Notes: a model not told the origin generated them from the sequence alone. A DNA stretch of 64,000 nucleotides from UBA2336 sp965227265 (GCA_965227265.1 OZ245738.1:2542001-2606000), one strand, 5' to 3'; shown: positions 33,908 through 43,605, counted from the first letter of the stretch. Program-made: numbers and translations.

Positions 33908-34582
33908 ATGAAATCTTTCTTACTCTTCGCATTCGTACTAATCTCAAGCGCATCATTCGCTCAACTTACGAAAGGCGCTCTTCTGCTGGACGGTGCCGGC
34001 AGCTTTACAATCAGTCGCTCTACACGAGAATCAACTGTTTTCGATTCTGAATCGAAGGACAAAAGTATTTATGCTAACATAAACCCTTCTCTAGGCTTTT
34101 TTGTATCAGAAGATCTTTTGTTGGGAGTTGGCGTGCGTTACGACTATCAATCATATGTTTCAGAGAGCATTGGAAATGCATTAACCGCTAAGCAAACGTC
34201 AAAACAGAATATGGTTTCACTTACAGCATACGCGAGAAAATTCATACAGGTTAAAGACAAGCTTTATTTTACCGGAACATTGAATATAAATGGCGGCACA
34301 GGTTTACGAAAATTAACTTCACAGCAAACCAATTTGGAAAAATCTACATTGGAATTCGATATATATCAAATCAACGCATCCATTACTCCTGGCCTCACAT
34401 ATTTTCTTTCAACCCGCTGGGCGATCAGCACCTCCATCGGGCAACTATATGCGGACTATTATACAGCAAAGCCAAAGGATGACAACTCCGAGAAGCGAAG
34501 CGAATTCAGAGGCGGGGTTAATTTTGAACTCAACACATTTGTATTCAGCGTTCAATACTTTTTAAAGAACGGAGCGGAATAA
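33908..34582 (+). CDS. Outer-membrane beta-barrel protein
   Basis: The 224-residue protein has a signal peptide (LLFAFVLISSASFAQ) and alternating strands typical of a small OmpW/OmpA-like barrel of ~8 strands, for example SIYANINPSLGFFVSEDLLLGVGVR (split across two strands) and a last strand ending in FSVQYFLKNGAE. Family assignment is by pattern only. The function is unknown. Confidence 0.75.
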   Translation: MKSFLLFAFVLISSASFAQLTKGALLLDGAGSFTISRSTRESTVFDSESKDKSIYANINPSLGFFVSEDLLLGVGVRYDYQSYVSESIGNALTAKQTSKQNMVSLTAYARKFIQVKDKLYFTGTLNINGGTGLRKLTSQQTNLEKSTLEFDIYQINASITPGLTYFLSTRWAISTSIGQLYADYYTAKPKDDNSEKRSEFRGGVNFELNTFVFSVQYFLKNGAE

Positions 34583-34585
34583 CGC

Positions 34586-35137
34586 ATGGTTTGCAATGCA
34601 ACATGGAAAAGTGCTTTTTATCACTCAAAAGAAGTGTGTTCGATTGAAATCCTGCCGAAAGGAAATGTAATACAATCTGTAATTACAGGTAAATATAATC
34701 GTGTAGACTACACCGTTAGCTACACGATTCAAACTTCAACTGACTGGAAAGTTGTTGGGTTCAATCTCCAGTATTCGCTTGGTGAAAAGAACCATACGAT
34801 ACACGCACTACACCAACCCAAAGGCTGGCTGATCAATCAACAACTACATAAAGAATTTCAAAATTGTATCGATATTGATATAACCTTAACTCCATTCACG
34901 AATACATTACCGATTAACAGGCTCAAGCTTCCGCTGAATAAATCACAGCAAATAGAAGTTTTGTATGTGGATGTCTTAAACAATGATATCCGCGTTGCAA
35001 AACAGCAGTACACCAAAAAATCACTGACTGAATATAATTTTCAAAATGTGCCGAATGATTTCGAAGCTGATATTGCAGTAGATAAAGAAGGTTTTGTAGT
35101 GCATTACCCGGAATTGTTTGAGCGAATTGAAGCTTGA
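34586..35137 (+). CDS. Putative glycolipid-binding family protein
   Basis: The 183-residue cytoplasmic protein matches the putative glycolipid-binding family (PF06475): a beta-rich body with LPINRLKLPLNKSQQIEV, then VLYVDVLNNDIRVAKQQYTK, and the C-terminal signature DFEADIAVDKEGFVVHYPEL. Members bind lipid-like ligands in structures; cellular function is not established. It starts 3 bases after the beta-barrel gene and 18 bases before the DUF4268 gene, so the three probably share an mRNA. Confidence 0.8.
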   Translation: MVCNATWKSAFYHSKEVCSIEILPKGNVIQSVITGKYNRVDYTVSYTIQTSTDWKVVGFNLQYSLGEKNHTIHALHQPKGWLINQQLHKEFQNCIDIDITLTPFTNTLPINRLKLPLNKSQQIEVLYVDVLNNDIRVAKQQYTKKSLTEYNFQNVPNDFEADIAVDKEGFVVHYPELFERIEA

Positions 35138-35155
35138 TGCTTATTTTGCAGCAGT

Positions 35156-35617
35156 ATGTACACCCGTGAAGAATCATCGAATATCAAACAAGAGTTCTGG
35201 ACAGCATTTGGGAAATACATGAACCCAGTACCTTCCGCGGAAGGTTTAAAAATAAACTGGATAAACTATCATACGCGAGTCCGGGATTTACATTTCCGGA
35301 TGGAAGCCGGAACTAAATCAGCTTCCATTGCGATTACGATGGAGCATCGCGATGCGGGAATCCAGGAATTATACTTCGAGCAATTTCTTGAATTGAAAAA
35401 TCTTTTGCACAGCACGCTCGAGGAAGAATGGAGCTGGCAATTACATGTTTCATCAGAAGAAGGACGTATAATAAGCCGTATAAGTAAAGAATTGCCAAAT
35501 GTTTCCATCTTCAACAAAGATCAATGGCCGGAGTTAATCTCTTTCTTCAAGCCCAGAATTATTGCGCTTGATAGTTTCTGGGAAAATGCACGCTACAGCT
35601 TTGAAGATTTGCGATAG
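35156..35617 (+). CDS. DUF4268 domain protein
   Basis: The 153-residue protein is a single DUF4268 domain, starting with REESSNIKQEFWTAFGKYM and ending with FFKPRIIALDSFWENARYSF. In other bacteria this domain is often fused to nuclease-like or DUF91-like domains; here it is free-standing. No catalytic motif is visible and the function is unknown. Confidence 0.8.
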   Translation: MYTREESSNIKQEFWTAFGKYMNPVPSAEGLKINWINYHTRVRDLHFRMEAGTKSASIAITMEHRDAGIQELYFEQFLELKNLLHSTLEEEWSWQLHVSSEEGRIISRISKELPNVSIFNKDQWPELISFFKPRIIALDSFWENARYSFEDLR

Positions 35618-35633
35618 TGTTGCACCTGCAACA
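35618..35633. repeat. Short hairpin upstream of the zinc-exporter gene
   Basis: TGTTGCA and TGCAACA form a perfect 7-bp inverted repeat with a CC loop, immediately after the DUF4268 stop and ~50 bases before the zinc-exporter ATG. It could be an operator; no T-run follows. Confidence 0.4.
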
Positions 35634-35669
35634 ACATTGCGTTATATCAATAAAAATAAATTTCTGTTT

Positions 35670-35677
35670 TACCTTTC
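35670..35677 (+). promoter_or_regulatory. -7-like box before the zinc-exporter gene
   Basis: TACCTTTC is followed by GCC and ATG. It differs from TAnnTTTG only at the last base and is almost identical to the mutase box. Confidence 0.4.
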
Positions 35678-35680
35678 GCC

Positions 35681-36592
35681 ATGGGGCATCATCACCATCA
35701 TGGACACAGTCACGATCATTCACATGATCATCATCACAGCACGGAGAATATCAAATTAGCGTTCTGGCTTAATCTTGGATTTGCGCTTTTTGAACTTGTT
35801 GGAGGACTTTATACCAATTCTGTTGCCGTATTGTCGGATGCCCTGCATGATTTAGGCGACAGTCTTTCGCTTGGCACCTCGTGGTACTTTCAGAAAAAAT
35901 CATTGCAGAAAAGGGATCGTCATTTTACGTATGGCTATAAACGTTTCTCGTTACTGGGCGCTTTCATCAATTGCATTGTATTGACAGTTGGATCTGTATT
36001 AGTGATCAGCGAATCCGTTCAACGCATCTTCAATCCATCACAACCTAATGCAAAAGGAATGTTGATTATGGCCGTGATTGGCATCGGGGTTAACCTGGTA
36101 GCTATGCTACGCTTAAGAAAAGGCAATTCAATCAATGAACGGGTTATTTCACTGCACTTTCTGGAAGATGTATTGGGCTGGGTAGCCGTTCTGCTGGGAA
36201 GCATTGTGATGATGTTTTACAATGTCCCTATCCTGGACCCATTGCTTTCGTTGGGCATTGCTGCGTTCATTCTATTCAATGTCTATAAGAACATGAAGTC
36301 TGTGTTCCAGATCATTTTACAAGGTGTTCCCGAAAATATTTCGGAAGAAAAGATTCGTGATCTTATAAAAGGCTTCCCGGAGATTAAAGACGCACATGAT
36401 ATTCATGTCTGGTCAATGGATGGTAATTACAATATCGTTACACTTCACGTTGTTGTGTCTGATGCTTTAGACATTGCTCAACAGGAAGAATTAAAAACCA
36501 GGATTAAGCAAAGTCTTGGCAAGCTGGCAATTCAACATGCAACGGTTGAATTAGAAACTGAAAATTACAATTGTGTTAAACCGGAGATTTAG
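35681..36592 (+). CDS. Cation diffusion facilitator (CzcD/ZitB-like metal exporter)
   Basis: The 303-residue protein has a His-rich cytoplasmic N terminus (HHHHHGHSHDHSHDHHH at 3-19) that would bind metal. Six membrane segments and a C-terminal cytoplasmic domain follow. The transport site is complete: LSDALHDLGDSLSLG in TM2 (Asp53, Asp57) and HFLEDVLGW in TM5. It exports Zn2+ or similar ions in exchange for protons. The C-terminal domain contains AHDIHVWSMDGNYNIVTLHV. It is a single gene; its TAG stop shares TTAG with the menA stop on the other strand. Confidence 0.95.
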   Translation: MGHHHHHGHSHDHSHDHHHSTENIKLAFWLNLGFALFELVGGLYTNSVAVLSDALHDLGDSLSLGTSWYFQKKSLQKRDRHFTYGYKRFSLLGAFINCIVLTVGSVLVISESVQRIFNPSQPNAKGMLIMAVIGIGVNLVAMLRLRKGNSINERVISLHFLEDVLGWVAVLLGSIVMMFYNVPILDPLLSLGIAAFILFNVYKNMKSVFQIILQGVPENISEEKIRDLIKGFPEIKDAHDIHVWSMDGNYNIVTLHVVVSDALDIAQQEELKTRIKQSLGKLAIQHATVELETENYNCVKPEI

Positions 36593-37485
36593 GGAAGGGC
36601 CATCAGTTGGCCTATCCCAAACAAAAGCACAAATAATAGCGTTGATAGCGCCATAAACTTGAGGTAAGGATCAAGTTCGTGTGAAGGCTTCTGTTGAACA
36701 TTCTTTCCGATGAGAACAAAAGCAGGCACGCTGATTAAAAATAGTAATTGAAAAAATGAAACGTAATTCATAACTACAAATACCAATGAACTGATTAATC
36801 CAATAACAATCAGGCTCCAGTGATAAAGTACAGCCTGGTCTCTTCCAATTCTAACAGGGACCGAATATTTTCCAGCCTTTTTATCCGATTCAATATCCCG
36901 GATGTTATTAATGTTTAGTACACCTACCGCAAACAGTCCGCAGCTGATGGCCGGCAATACATATTCCCATCTCAACTCATGAATGAATAGATACAATGAA
37001 CCCATTACACCGATCAATCCAAAAAAAATAAAAACCGAAATATCACCCAGGCCTGCATATCCATAAGGACGTTTGCCAACCGTGTAAGCAATTGCCGCAA
37101 TGATAGAAAGCACTCCTAATCCTAAAAAGAAAAGGATGGCATTCCAATTAAATCCAAAGGCAACAAATAATAATGATACTCCACTGATCAGGCTTAGCAA
37201 CACAAAAACTACCATTCCAGATTTCATTTGAGAGGCTGATATCTTTCCACTTTGAACGGCCCGCGATGGCCCTTTCCGATCAGCGCTATCTGCACCATGA
37301 ATTGAATCACCGTAGTCGTTGGCTAGATTAGAAAGAATCTGAAGAAAAATCGTTGTTGTAATGCAGAGCAAAAAAATATCCCATCGAAATGCATGAACGG
37401 ATGCAGCGAGAAATCCGCCCATCAAAATAGAAGACAGTGCCAGCGGCAACGTGCGAAGCCTAAATGCGCTAACCCAATGCTTCAT
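36589..37485 (-). CDS. menA: 1,4-dihydroxy-2-naphthoate polyprenyltransferase
   Basis: The 298-residue membrane enzyme joins a polyprenyl chain to DHNA in menaquinone synthesis. The first Asp-rich motif is NLANDYGDSIHGADSADRKG and the second is in NINNIRDIESDKKAGK. About nine membrane helices are predicted, as usual for UbiA-family enzymes. It overlaps the start of nothing else but follows the glutathione peroxidase gene by an ATGA overlap, so the two are coupled. Confidence 0.95.
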   Translation of the reverse strand: MKHWVSAFRLRTLPLALSSILMGGFLAASVHAFRWDIFLLCITTTIFLQILSNLANDYGDSIHGADSADRKGPSRAVQSGKISASQMKSGMVVFVLLSLISGVSLLFVAFGFNWNAILFFLGLGVLSIIAAIAYTVGKRPYGYAGLGDISVFIFFGLIGVMGSLYLFIHELRWEYVLPAISCGLFAVGVLNINNIRDIESDKKAGKYSVPVRIGRDQAVLYHWSLIVIGLISSLVFVVMNYVSFFQLLFLISVPAFVLIGKNVQQKPSHELDPYLKFMALSTLLFVLLFGIGQLMALP

Positions 37486-37994
37486 GAAATCTTATCAACA
37501 ATTTGCTTATCGAGCGGCTCAACTTTTGAATCAAAGAAGCCAATTACATTTCCGGATTTGTCAATCAGATATTTGCAGAAATTCCAGGAAGGCTTTTTAC
37601 CGGACTTCAATTGCAGCCATGTAAACAAGGGATGTTGATTGAATCCTTTAACAGAAATTTTTTCAAACATGGGAAAACTTACGCCATAATTAATCTGGCA
37701 AAACTCCTCAATGTTATTGTTAGAACCTGGCTCCTGCCATAAAAAATTGTTGGCCGGAAAACCCAGCACGGTTACTTTATTCCCGTATTGTTCGTGAAGT
37801 TTTTGCAAGCCTTCATATTGATAGGTGTATCCGCATTTCGAAGCTGTGTTAACAATCAATAGATTCTTACCCAGGAATTGAGAGAAGTCGACTTCTTTTC
37901 CGGAAAGCGACTTCATTTTAAAATCATATAACGAAACGGGAATATCGGTACGAGTACCTCCAAAAATCCGATTAATCAGCGCGCGTAATCCCAT
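37482..37994 (-). CDS. Glutathione peroxidase-family thiol peroxidase (cytoplasmic copy)
   Basis: The 170-residue protein has peroxidatic Cys54 in VNTASKCGYTYQY, a Gln in PANNFLWQEPGS and the Trp-Asn of PSWNFCKYL. It uses Cys, not selenocysteine, and probably takes electrons from thioredoxin as most bacterial members do. It has no clear signal peptide. It lies 12 bases after its paralogue and overlaps menA by 4 bases, giving a three-gene oxidative-stress/quinone operon. Confidence 0.93.
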   Translation of the reverse strand: MGLRALINRIFGGTRTDIPVSLYDFKMKSLSGKEVDFSQFLGKNLLIVNTASKCGYTYQYEGLQKLHEQYGNKVTVLGFPANNFLWQEPGSNNNIEEFCQINYGVSFPMFEKISVKGFNQHPLFTWLQLKSGKKPSWNFCKYLIDKSGNVIGFFDSKVEPLDKQIVDKIS

Positions 37995-38006
37995 TCAACA
38001 GGTTGC

Positions 38007-38507
38007 TTAAAGCGCATCTACAATTTTTGAATCCAGTGGATTAACTTTTGAAGGAAAGAATGTAATCGTTCCGTCAGGTTTAACCAGGTATTTACAGAAA
38101 TTCCAGGTTGGCTCCTGACCGGTTTTTTCTTTCAGGAATTTATAAAGCTCATGCTGATCGTTTCCTTTCACCGAAATTTTTTCAAACATTTGAAATGTCA
38201 CACCATAATTCTTCTGACAGAACTCGCCTATCTCTTTGTTTGTACCGGGTTCCTGTCCACCAAAGTTATTTGCCGGAAACCCTAAGATTACAACTTTATC
38301 ACCATGCTCTGCATGGAGCTTTTGAAGATCAGCATACTGCTTTGTGTAGCCGCACTCAGACGCTGTGTTTACAATCAACAATGTTTTGCCTTTATAATCA
38401 GCCAGGTCGATCAGCTTGCCGTCAAGCGAGTTAATCTTAAAATCGTAAACCGAAGAGGCCGAAAACACAGACAAGCCAAGCATAACTATCATAGCAACAA
38501 GTTTCAT
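38007..38507 (-). CDS. Glutathione peroxidase-family thiol peroxidase (secreted copy)
   Basis: The start is ATG 38507 (MKLVAMIVML), which gives a signal peptide ending near SVFSASS. The upstream in-frame ATG at 38549 would run into the hairpin repeat. The 166-residue protein has Cys52 in NTASECGYTKQY, Gln in NNFGGQEPGT and the TWNFCKYL motif. It is close in sequence to the gene just downstream, a tandem duplication in which one copy is exported. Confidence 0.92.
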   Translation of the reverse strand: MKLVAMIVMLGLSVFSASSVYDFKINSLDGKLIDLADYKGKTLLIVNTASECGYTKQYADLQKLHAEHGDKVVILGFPANNFGGQEPGTNKEIGEFCQKNYGVTFQMFEKISVKGNDQHELYKFLKEKTGQEPTWNFCKYLVKPDGTITFFPSKVNPLDSKIVDAL

Positions 38508-38543
38508 ATCATAAAGATTTGAGTGTAAAGTAAATAAAAAAGC

Positions 38544-38620
38544 CGTCATGTTGAGCGGCAGCTAAACATCCCCGTCTAGCACTGCTAATATGGGGATTCT
38601 TCGCTACGCTCAGAATGACG
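38544..38620. repeat. CGTCAT-type hairpin repeat, copy 2
   Basis: CGTCATGTTGAGCG and CGCTCAGAATGACG form the outer arms, with inner ATCCCC/GGGGAT. It matches copy 1 at 22396-22466 in arms and layout but differs in the centre. It sits between the M16 peptidase end and the secreted peroxidase start. Confidence 0.8.
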
Positions 38621-38640
38621 ACTCAGAAAATATTATCTGC

Positions 38641-41607
38641 CTACTGATTCGGTTGCTCCAGATTAATTTTTTCCTGTTTTTCATAGCCGAAAAGCTCATC
38701 CAGCGAAAGCTGTTTCACAGTTCCATACTTTTGTAAGTCTTTGAAGCTGATTTTGTCCTTACTTCCAATCAGAGCAACATTGTAGTTGCTATTTTTAATA
38801 TTGTCTTGCTGGAATTTTTCCATATCAGCAAGTGTAGCCGTCTGAACTTTCTCGTAGATATCTTTGCGAACATCGTGGTCTAATCCCCGTTTGCGCGCAG
38901 ATTCATAATTGAACAAAATACTTGCCTTTGTTATCCGCTGACTTTCAATCTGATTTAAAATGGCATTCCGGGCAACATCAAAACCATTTTCAGATTTCGG
39001 TAGGTTTTGCAGCAATTCAGTCATTGCCTTCATTCCTTCCGGCTGTTTATCAGCCTGTGTACCGATATACGCATAGAATATATCATTATCCTTTTGCTTT
39101 CCAGAAACGTCATAGCTTGCAAATGTAGAATACGCAAGACCTTGCGCCTCACGTAATTCCTGAAATACAATATCTCCGAAATATTCATTGAACAATCGTG
39201 CCATGGGCATTTGCTGAGCATTGAATTCTTGTTCTTTTGAGAGAAACATAACTTCAGACTGCACCATATCGTAGTCAGTCCAGTAAACATTTGGCTTTGT
39301 AGCATCCTGCATTTTAAATTCAACAGGTGCAGGGGCAGGCTGAAGCTTTTCCGGCAGGATATGATTTTGGTTAAGCGAAGCTAAAAGCGCTTCTCCTTCT
39401 TTAGGACCGTAATAGAGTATACGATGCTGAGTTTTTGTAAAGTTTTTAATAACATCAATTAATTCAGCAGAAGTAATAGCACCTAGATCTTTATTGCTAA
39501 CTACATTCGTGAACGATGACTTAGGGCCATACAACGCATAGTTCAGCAAGCCACTAAACATGATAGCACCTTTATCCTTCTTTACATCGTCACGTTTTCT
39601 GTAAATGCCATCAATCATATTTTTAAGCGCTTCATCATCCGCTTTTGGATTAGCCAGTAGTTTTTCAAATAACTGAATCGACTTATCCATGTTTTCATTA
39701 AGACCTTCGAGGTAAACAAAAGTTTGATCTCCTGATGCGGACACATTGAAGCTACTGCCCAGCTTATAAAATTCTTTCTGAATTTCTTCTGAAGTCATAT
39801 CATCCGTTCCCAAATACGCCAGGTATTCGATGGCAATTTTCATCTTCGGATTATTATCCGTACCCACATCTGATAAATAATACAGGGAAAATAAATCGTT
39901 GCTCTTATTAGGCGTATAAAGAACTTCAACATCCTTATTCATTTTAAGGTGTGAAAGATCCTTCTCATAGTCGAGAAAAACGGGCTTAAGCTTATCTACT
40001 TTATTACCAAGAATTTGTGTATGAAAAGCTGATTTACTTTCCTTATTCAGGGGAACTTTTGTAATAGCCGGCTTAGTTACTTTTTCGATGGTGGTGTCTT
40101 TACCATTGCGCTTATAAACCACAACATAGTTATCCTTGTAGTTCTCGTTCGCAAATTTTACGATGTCTTCCTTTGTGTATTTACGTAAGTCTTCTATTTG
40201 AGCCGTGTACGTATCCCACGGTATATCGTTGGTAAACGCAAGTACCATACTGTTAGTGCGTGACGGATTTGATTCTGAGCTTTTAATACCTGCTTTTTTA
40301 AGATCGTTAACTACCGCTTCAAGCAACCAGTCTTCAAACTCACCTTTCTTAAGCAACTCAATTTGTTCGAGCATCAGATCCTTAACTTGTTCTAGCGTTT
40401 GACCTTCGCGTGGACTCGCACTAAAAGTATGAACCGAGTAATCGTTCATATAATTTACTTGACTGGTGGGGTTAATGGCTTTCTGTTGTTGTTTCAGGTT
40501 AAGATCAATCAAGCCGGCTTTTGAATTCGATAAAATCATGTCCGCAACGCGAAGCAGCTTTGCATCTTCACTGCTGCGACCATTAAATCTGAAACTCATC
40601 TCCATCCATTCCGCATCCGGGCCATAGACCTCTTTTATTATAGGTGCAGTAATTGGCTCTTCTTCAATTTTAGTCCACTTGGCTAAGTTTTCATTTGGTT
40701 GCCAGTCGTTAAAATATTTTTCGATAAGTGCAATTGTTTTATCGTAATCAATATCACCGCTCAAGCAAATTGCCACATTATTCGGACGATAATAGGTATC
40801 AAAATATTTTTTGATTTCAACAATGGAAGGATTCTTCAGGTGAGGAATTGTTCCGATAACTGTTTGTGTTCCATACTGATGCTTCTTAAAGAGCGACTGG
40901 TTTGTGACATCATAAACTTTCCAGCCATCATTATCCAGGCTCATATTCTTTTCTTCATAAACCGCTTCGAGCTCGGTATGGAATAGCCTTGGAACAACTT
41001 TCTTGAAACGATTACCTTCAATCTGCAGCCAGTTTTCTAATTGATTAGCCGGGATGTCATTCAGGTAAACCGTACGATCATCATATGTTGAGGCGTTTGT
41101 GCCTTGCGCACCGATTTCGCCAACCATCTGATCATATTCATTAGCAATGGCGTACTTCGCAGCTTCGTTTGAAACCTGATCGATAAGCTTATAATAATCC
41201 TGACGCTGCACAGAATCCGTGAGCGTTCCGTAATGCGTGAACATATGTTCAATGCTATCAAGCAACACGCTTTCTTTTGCCCAATCTTGTGAGCCAAAAT
41301 CGGCTGTACCTTTAAATAAAATATGCTCCAGGTAATGCGCGAGTCCCGTATTATCAGCAGGATCATTTTTTCCGCCTGCTTTTACAGCAATGTTTGTGTA
41401 GATGCGAGGTGAAGTTGCGTTCTGGCTTAGATAAACTTTAAGGCCATTTTTTAACGTATAAATTCTGACATTCAGCGGATCTTTATCTACATACTCGTAG
41501 GTATATCCATTACTCTCAGCGCTTTTCAATTTAAACGCTGAATCAGGCTTACACGCTGCAAATGAAATCAGCAAGACAAGACAAAATGCTTTAACTGTTT
41601 TTATCAT
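38641..41607 (-). CDS. Lipoprotein M16-family zinc metallopeptidase
   Basis: The 988-residue protein has a lipoprotein signal (lipobox SFAAC, Cys19) and two M16 repeats of ~450 residues. The N-terminal repeat has the inverse zinc motif HxxEH (His91-Tyr-Leu-Glu94-His95 in GLAHYLEHILFKGT) and a downstream ELEAVYEEKNMS that gives the third ligand. The C-terminal repeat lacks it, as in pitrilysin/PqqL. It likely degrades peptides in the periplasm. It is flanked by a hairpin repeat (3') and a 123-base gap before the argS end. Confidence 0.95.
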   Translation of the reverse strand: MIKTVKAFCLVLLISFAACKPDSAFKLKSAESNGYTYEYVDKDPLNVRIYTLKNGLKVYLSQNATSPRIYTNIAVKAGGKNDPADNTGLAHYLEHILFKGTADFGSQDWAKESVLLDSIEHMFTHYGTLTDSVQRQDYYKLIDQVSNEAAKYAIANEYDQMVGEIGAQGTNASTYDDRTVYLNDIPANQLENWLQIEGNRFKKVVPRLFHTELEAVYEEKNMSLDNDGWKVYDVTNQSLFKKHQYGTQTVIGTIPHLKNPSIVEIKKYFDTYYRPNNVAICLSGDIDYDKTIALIEKYFNDWQPNENLAKWTKIEEEPITAPIIKEVYGPDAEWMEMSFRFNGRSSEDAKLLRVADMILSNSKAGLIDLNLKQQQKAINPTSQVNYMNDYSVHTFSASPREGQTLEQVKDLMLEQIELLKKGEFEDWLLEAVVNDLKKAGIKSSESNPSRTNSMVLAFTNDIPWDTYTAQIEDLRKYTKEDIVKFANENYKDNYVVVYKRNGKDTTIEKVTKPAITKVPLNKESKSAFHTQILGNKVDKLKPVFLDYEKDLSHLKMNKDVEVLYTPNKSNDLFSLYYLSDVGTDNNPKMKIAIEYLAYLGTDDMTSEEIQKEFYKLGSSFNVSASGDQTFVYLEGLNENMDKSIQLFEKLLANPKADDEALKNMIDGIYRKRDDVKKDKGAIMFSGLLNYALYGPKSSFTNVVSNKDLGAITSAELIDVIKNFTKTQHRILYYGPKEGEALLASLNQNHILPEKLQPAPAPVEFKMQDATKPNVYWTDYDMVQSEVMFLSKEQEFNAQQMPMARLFNEYFGDIVFQELREAQGLAYSTFASYDVSGKQKDNDIFYAYIGTQADKQPEGMKAMTELLQNLPKSENGFDVARNAILNQIESQRITKASILFNYESARKRGLDHDVRKDIYEKVQTATLADMEKFQQDNIKNSNYNVALIGSKDKISFKDLQKYGTVKQLSLDELFGYEKQEKINLEQPNQ

Positions 41608-41730
41608 AATTTATCTGGGATTTGTAATACGGATACTTCAAAAGTAATCGAAGAAATGCACACCCTTTTAACAAAAGAGTGAAATTATTCTACTTGTAGA
41701 ATTGATGTGTTAAGCGGCACCAAAGTTTTA

Positions 41731-43518
41731 TTACATCCGCTCCGGAACGGAAATTCCGAGTAAACTCATCGCTTTTTTGATAGCTGAAGCAATACTGGCA
41801 GAAAGCGCAATCCTGAATCTTAATTTGGCCTGATCTGTCTCGTTAAAAATCGGGATGTTCTGGTAAAATTGATTGTATTGTTTAGCCAGATCATACGCAT
41901 AATTGGCAATTACTGCAGGTGAATAATCTTTAGCAGCCTCCTTCAATTTATTTTCGAACAAGCTTAATAATTGCAGTGAGTCACGTTCAGAGGGCTCAAG
42001 TGATGAAACACTTTTTAAGTCAGCATCCGCAATTTTAATGTTCAGACTATCAGCTTTACGAAGAATAGCACGAATACGAGCGTGTGTATATTGAATGAAA
42101 GGACCTGTAAAGCCCTGGAGTTGAATGGATTCATTCGGATCGAACATCATTCGCTTTTTCGGATCAACTTTTAAGAGAAAGAATTTAAGCGCTCCTAATC
42201 CAATCATTTCGAAAAGTTGTTTTGATTCAGCTTCTGATAATTCATCAATCTTTCCAAGTTCACGTGTTTGACGTTCAGCTTCCTCCACCATTTCCTGCAT
42301 CAAATCGTCAGCATCTACCACTGTACCTTCACGACTTTTCATTTTTCCGGTAGGAAGATCAACCATGCCATATGAAAGATGATAGCATTGCTTTGCCCAT
42401 TCATACCCAAGCTTGCCCAAGATCAGAAACAAAACTTTAAAATGATATTCCTGCTCACTGCCTACTGTGTAAACCTGACCTTCAATTTTTGGAAAATCAC
42501 GGAAGCGCAAAATGGCAGTGCCAATATCCTGTGTCATGTAAACCGAAGTTCCGTCTGAGCGCAATAAAACTTTTTGATCAAGTCCATCGGGAGTTAGGTC
42601 AACCCAAATCGAGCCGTCATCTTTTTTATAGAAAATTCCTTTCTCAACTCCTTTTAATACTTCATCCTTCCCTAATAAATAAGTGTCAGACTCATAATAG
42701 AGCTTTTCAAAATCAACACCCATACGTTTATAGGTTGACTCAAAGCCTTTGTAAACCCAGCTGTTCATGGTTTTCCAAAGCTGAACGGTTTCAGGATCTT
42801 TGGCTTCCCATTTTAGCAGTAGGTCAACTGCCATTTTCATAATCGGAGCCTGTTTCTCAGCATCAGTTTCGCTTAAACCTTTTTCCTGAAGTTCTTTTGC
42901 CTGGACTTTATAATGTTTATCAAACTCTACATAATACTTACCAACAAGCTTATCGCCCTTCAAGCCGGCACTTTCAGGAGTTTCACCATTTCCAAAAAGT
43001 TTCCACGCAGCCATTGACTTACAAATGTGAATCCCGCGGTCATTGATAATTTGTACTTTATGAACTTTATACCCGACAGCTTCATAAAGCCCAGCCACAC
43101 TGTATCCTAAAAAGTTATTGCGTAAGTGACCTAAGTGTAAAGGTTTGTTTGTGTTTGGGGAAGAATATTCAATCATGATCTCCTTTCCGTTAGCCGGAAG
43201 AGAACCATAATTCTTATTATCGTAGATAGCAGCGAATGTCTCAGCCCAGGTTTTATCTGCAACAACAAGATTTAAAAAACCTTTAACGACATTGTATCGG
43301 GCAACAACACCTGAATGCTGAACGAGATAATCTCCAATAACTTTTGCAGTTTCCTCAGGCTTAAGCTTAGATGCTTTTGTAAGCGGGAAGCAAACAAGGG
43401 TGTGAGATCCTTCAAACTCCTGATTGGTAGGCTGCACCTGAAGCTGATCAACCGTAACGTTGAAAAGTGCAGTGACTGCTTTTTGTATTTCGGAGTGAAG
43501 GGATTGTTCTAAATTCAT
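41731..43518 (-). CDS. argS: Arginyl-tRNA synthetase
   Basis: The start is ATG 43518 (MNLEQSLHSEI); the ATG at 43542 reaches into a palindromic repeat and is less likely. The ~595-residue class Ia synthetase has the N-terminal Add-1 domain, the HIGH motif as HLGH in SSPNTNKPLHLGHLRNN, KMSKS as TGKMKSREG, and the C-terminal DALR anticodon domain (FTGPFIQYTHARIRAILRKA). It charges tRNA-Arg. A heptad palindrome lies just upstream, between it and the DHS-like gene. Confidence 0.97.
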   Translation of the reverse strand: MNLEQSLHSEIQKAVTALFNVTVDQLQVQPTNQEFEGSHTLVCFPLTKASKLKPEETAKVIGDYLVQHSGVVARYNVVKGFLNLVVADKTWAETFAAIYDNKNYGSLPANGKEIMIEYSSPNTNKPLHLGHLRNNFLGYSVAGLYEAVGYKVHKVQIINDRGIHICKSMAAWKLFGNGETPESAGLKGDKLVGKYYVEFDKHYKVQAKELQEKGLSETDAEKQAPIMKMAVDLLLKWEAKDPETVQLWKTMNSWVYKGFESTYKRMGVDFEKLYYESDTYLLGKDEVLKGVEKGIFYKKDDGSIWVDLTPDGLDQKVLLRSDGTSVYMTQDIGTAILRFRDFPKIEGQVYTVGSEQEYHFKVLFLILGKLGYEWAKQCYHLSYGMVDLPTGKMKSREGTVVDADDLMQEMVEEAERQTRELGKIDELSEAESKQLFEMIGLGALKFFLLKVDPKKRMMFDPNESIQLQGFTGPFIQYTHARIRAILRKADSLNIKIADADLKSVSSLEPSERDSLQLLSLFENKLKEAAKDYSPAVIANYAYDLAKQYNQFYQNIPIFNETDQAKLRFRIALSASIASAIKKAMSLLGISVPERM

Positions 43519-43524
43519 ATAGAC

Positions 43525-43605
43525 GTTAGTAAGAAGATACAAGTAGCAAGACGTAAGAGGTAAAACAATCAGTCTTACGTCTTGCTACTTAATACTTACT
43601 ACTAT
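43525..43605. repeat. Heptad-periodic palindromic element upstream of argS
   Basis: Left 7-bp units include AGAAGAT, ACAAGTA, GCAAGAC and GTAAGAG. Right units are AGTCTTA, CGTCTTG, CTACTTA and ATACTTA. AAGTAGCAAGACGTAAGA (43541-43558) is the exact inverse of 43573-43590, an 18-bp perfect stem with a 14-base loop. Confidence 0.85.

Noticed and set aside
41661..41705. Two small inverted repeats upstream of the M16 gene (ATTCTAC/GTAGAAT and CACCCTTTT/AAAAGAGTG)
   Set aside because: Short, AT-rich, one is imperfect, and no T-run or promoter position links them to a function.
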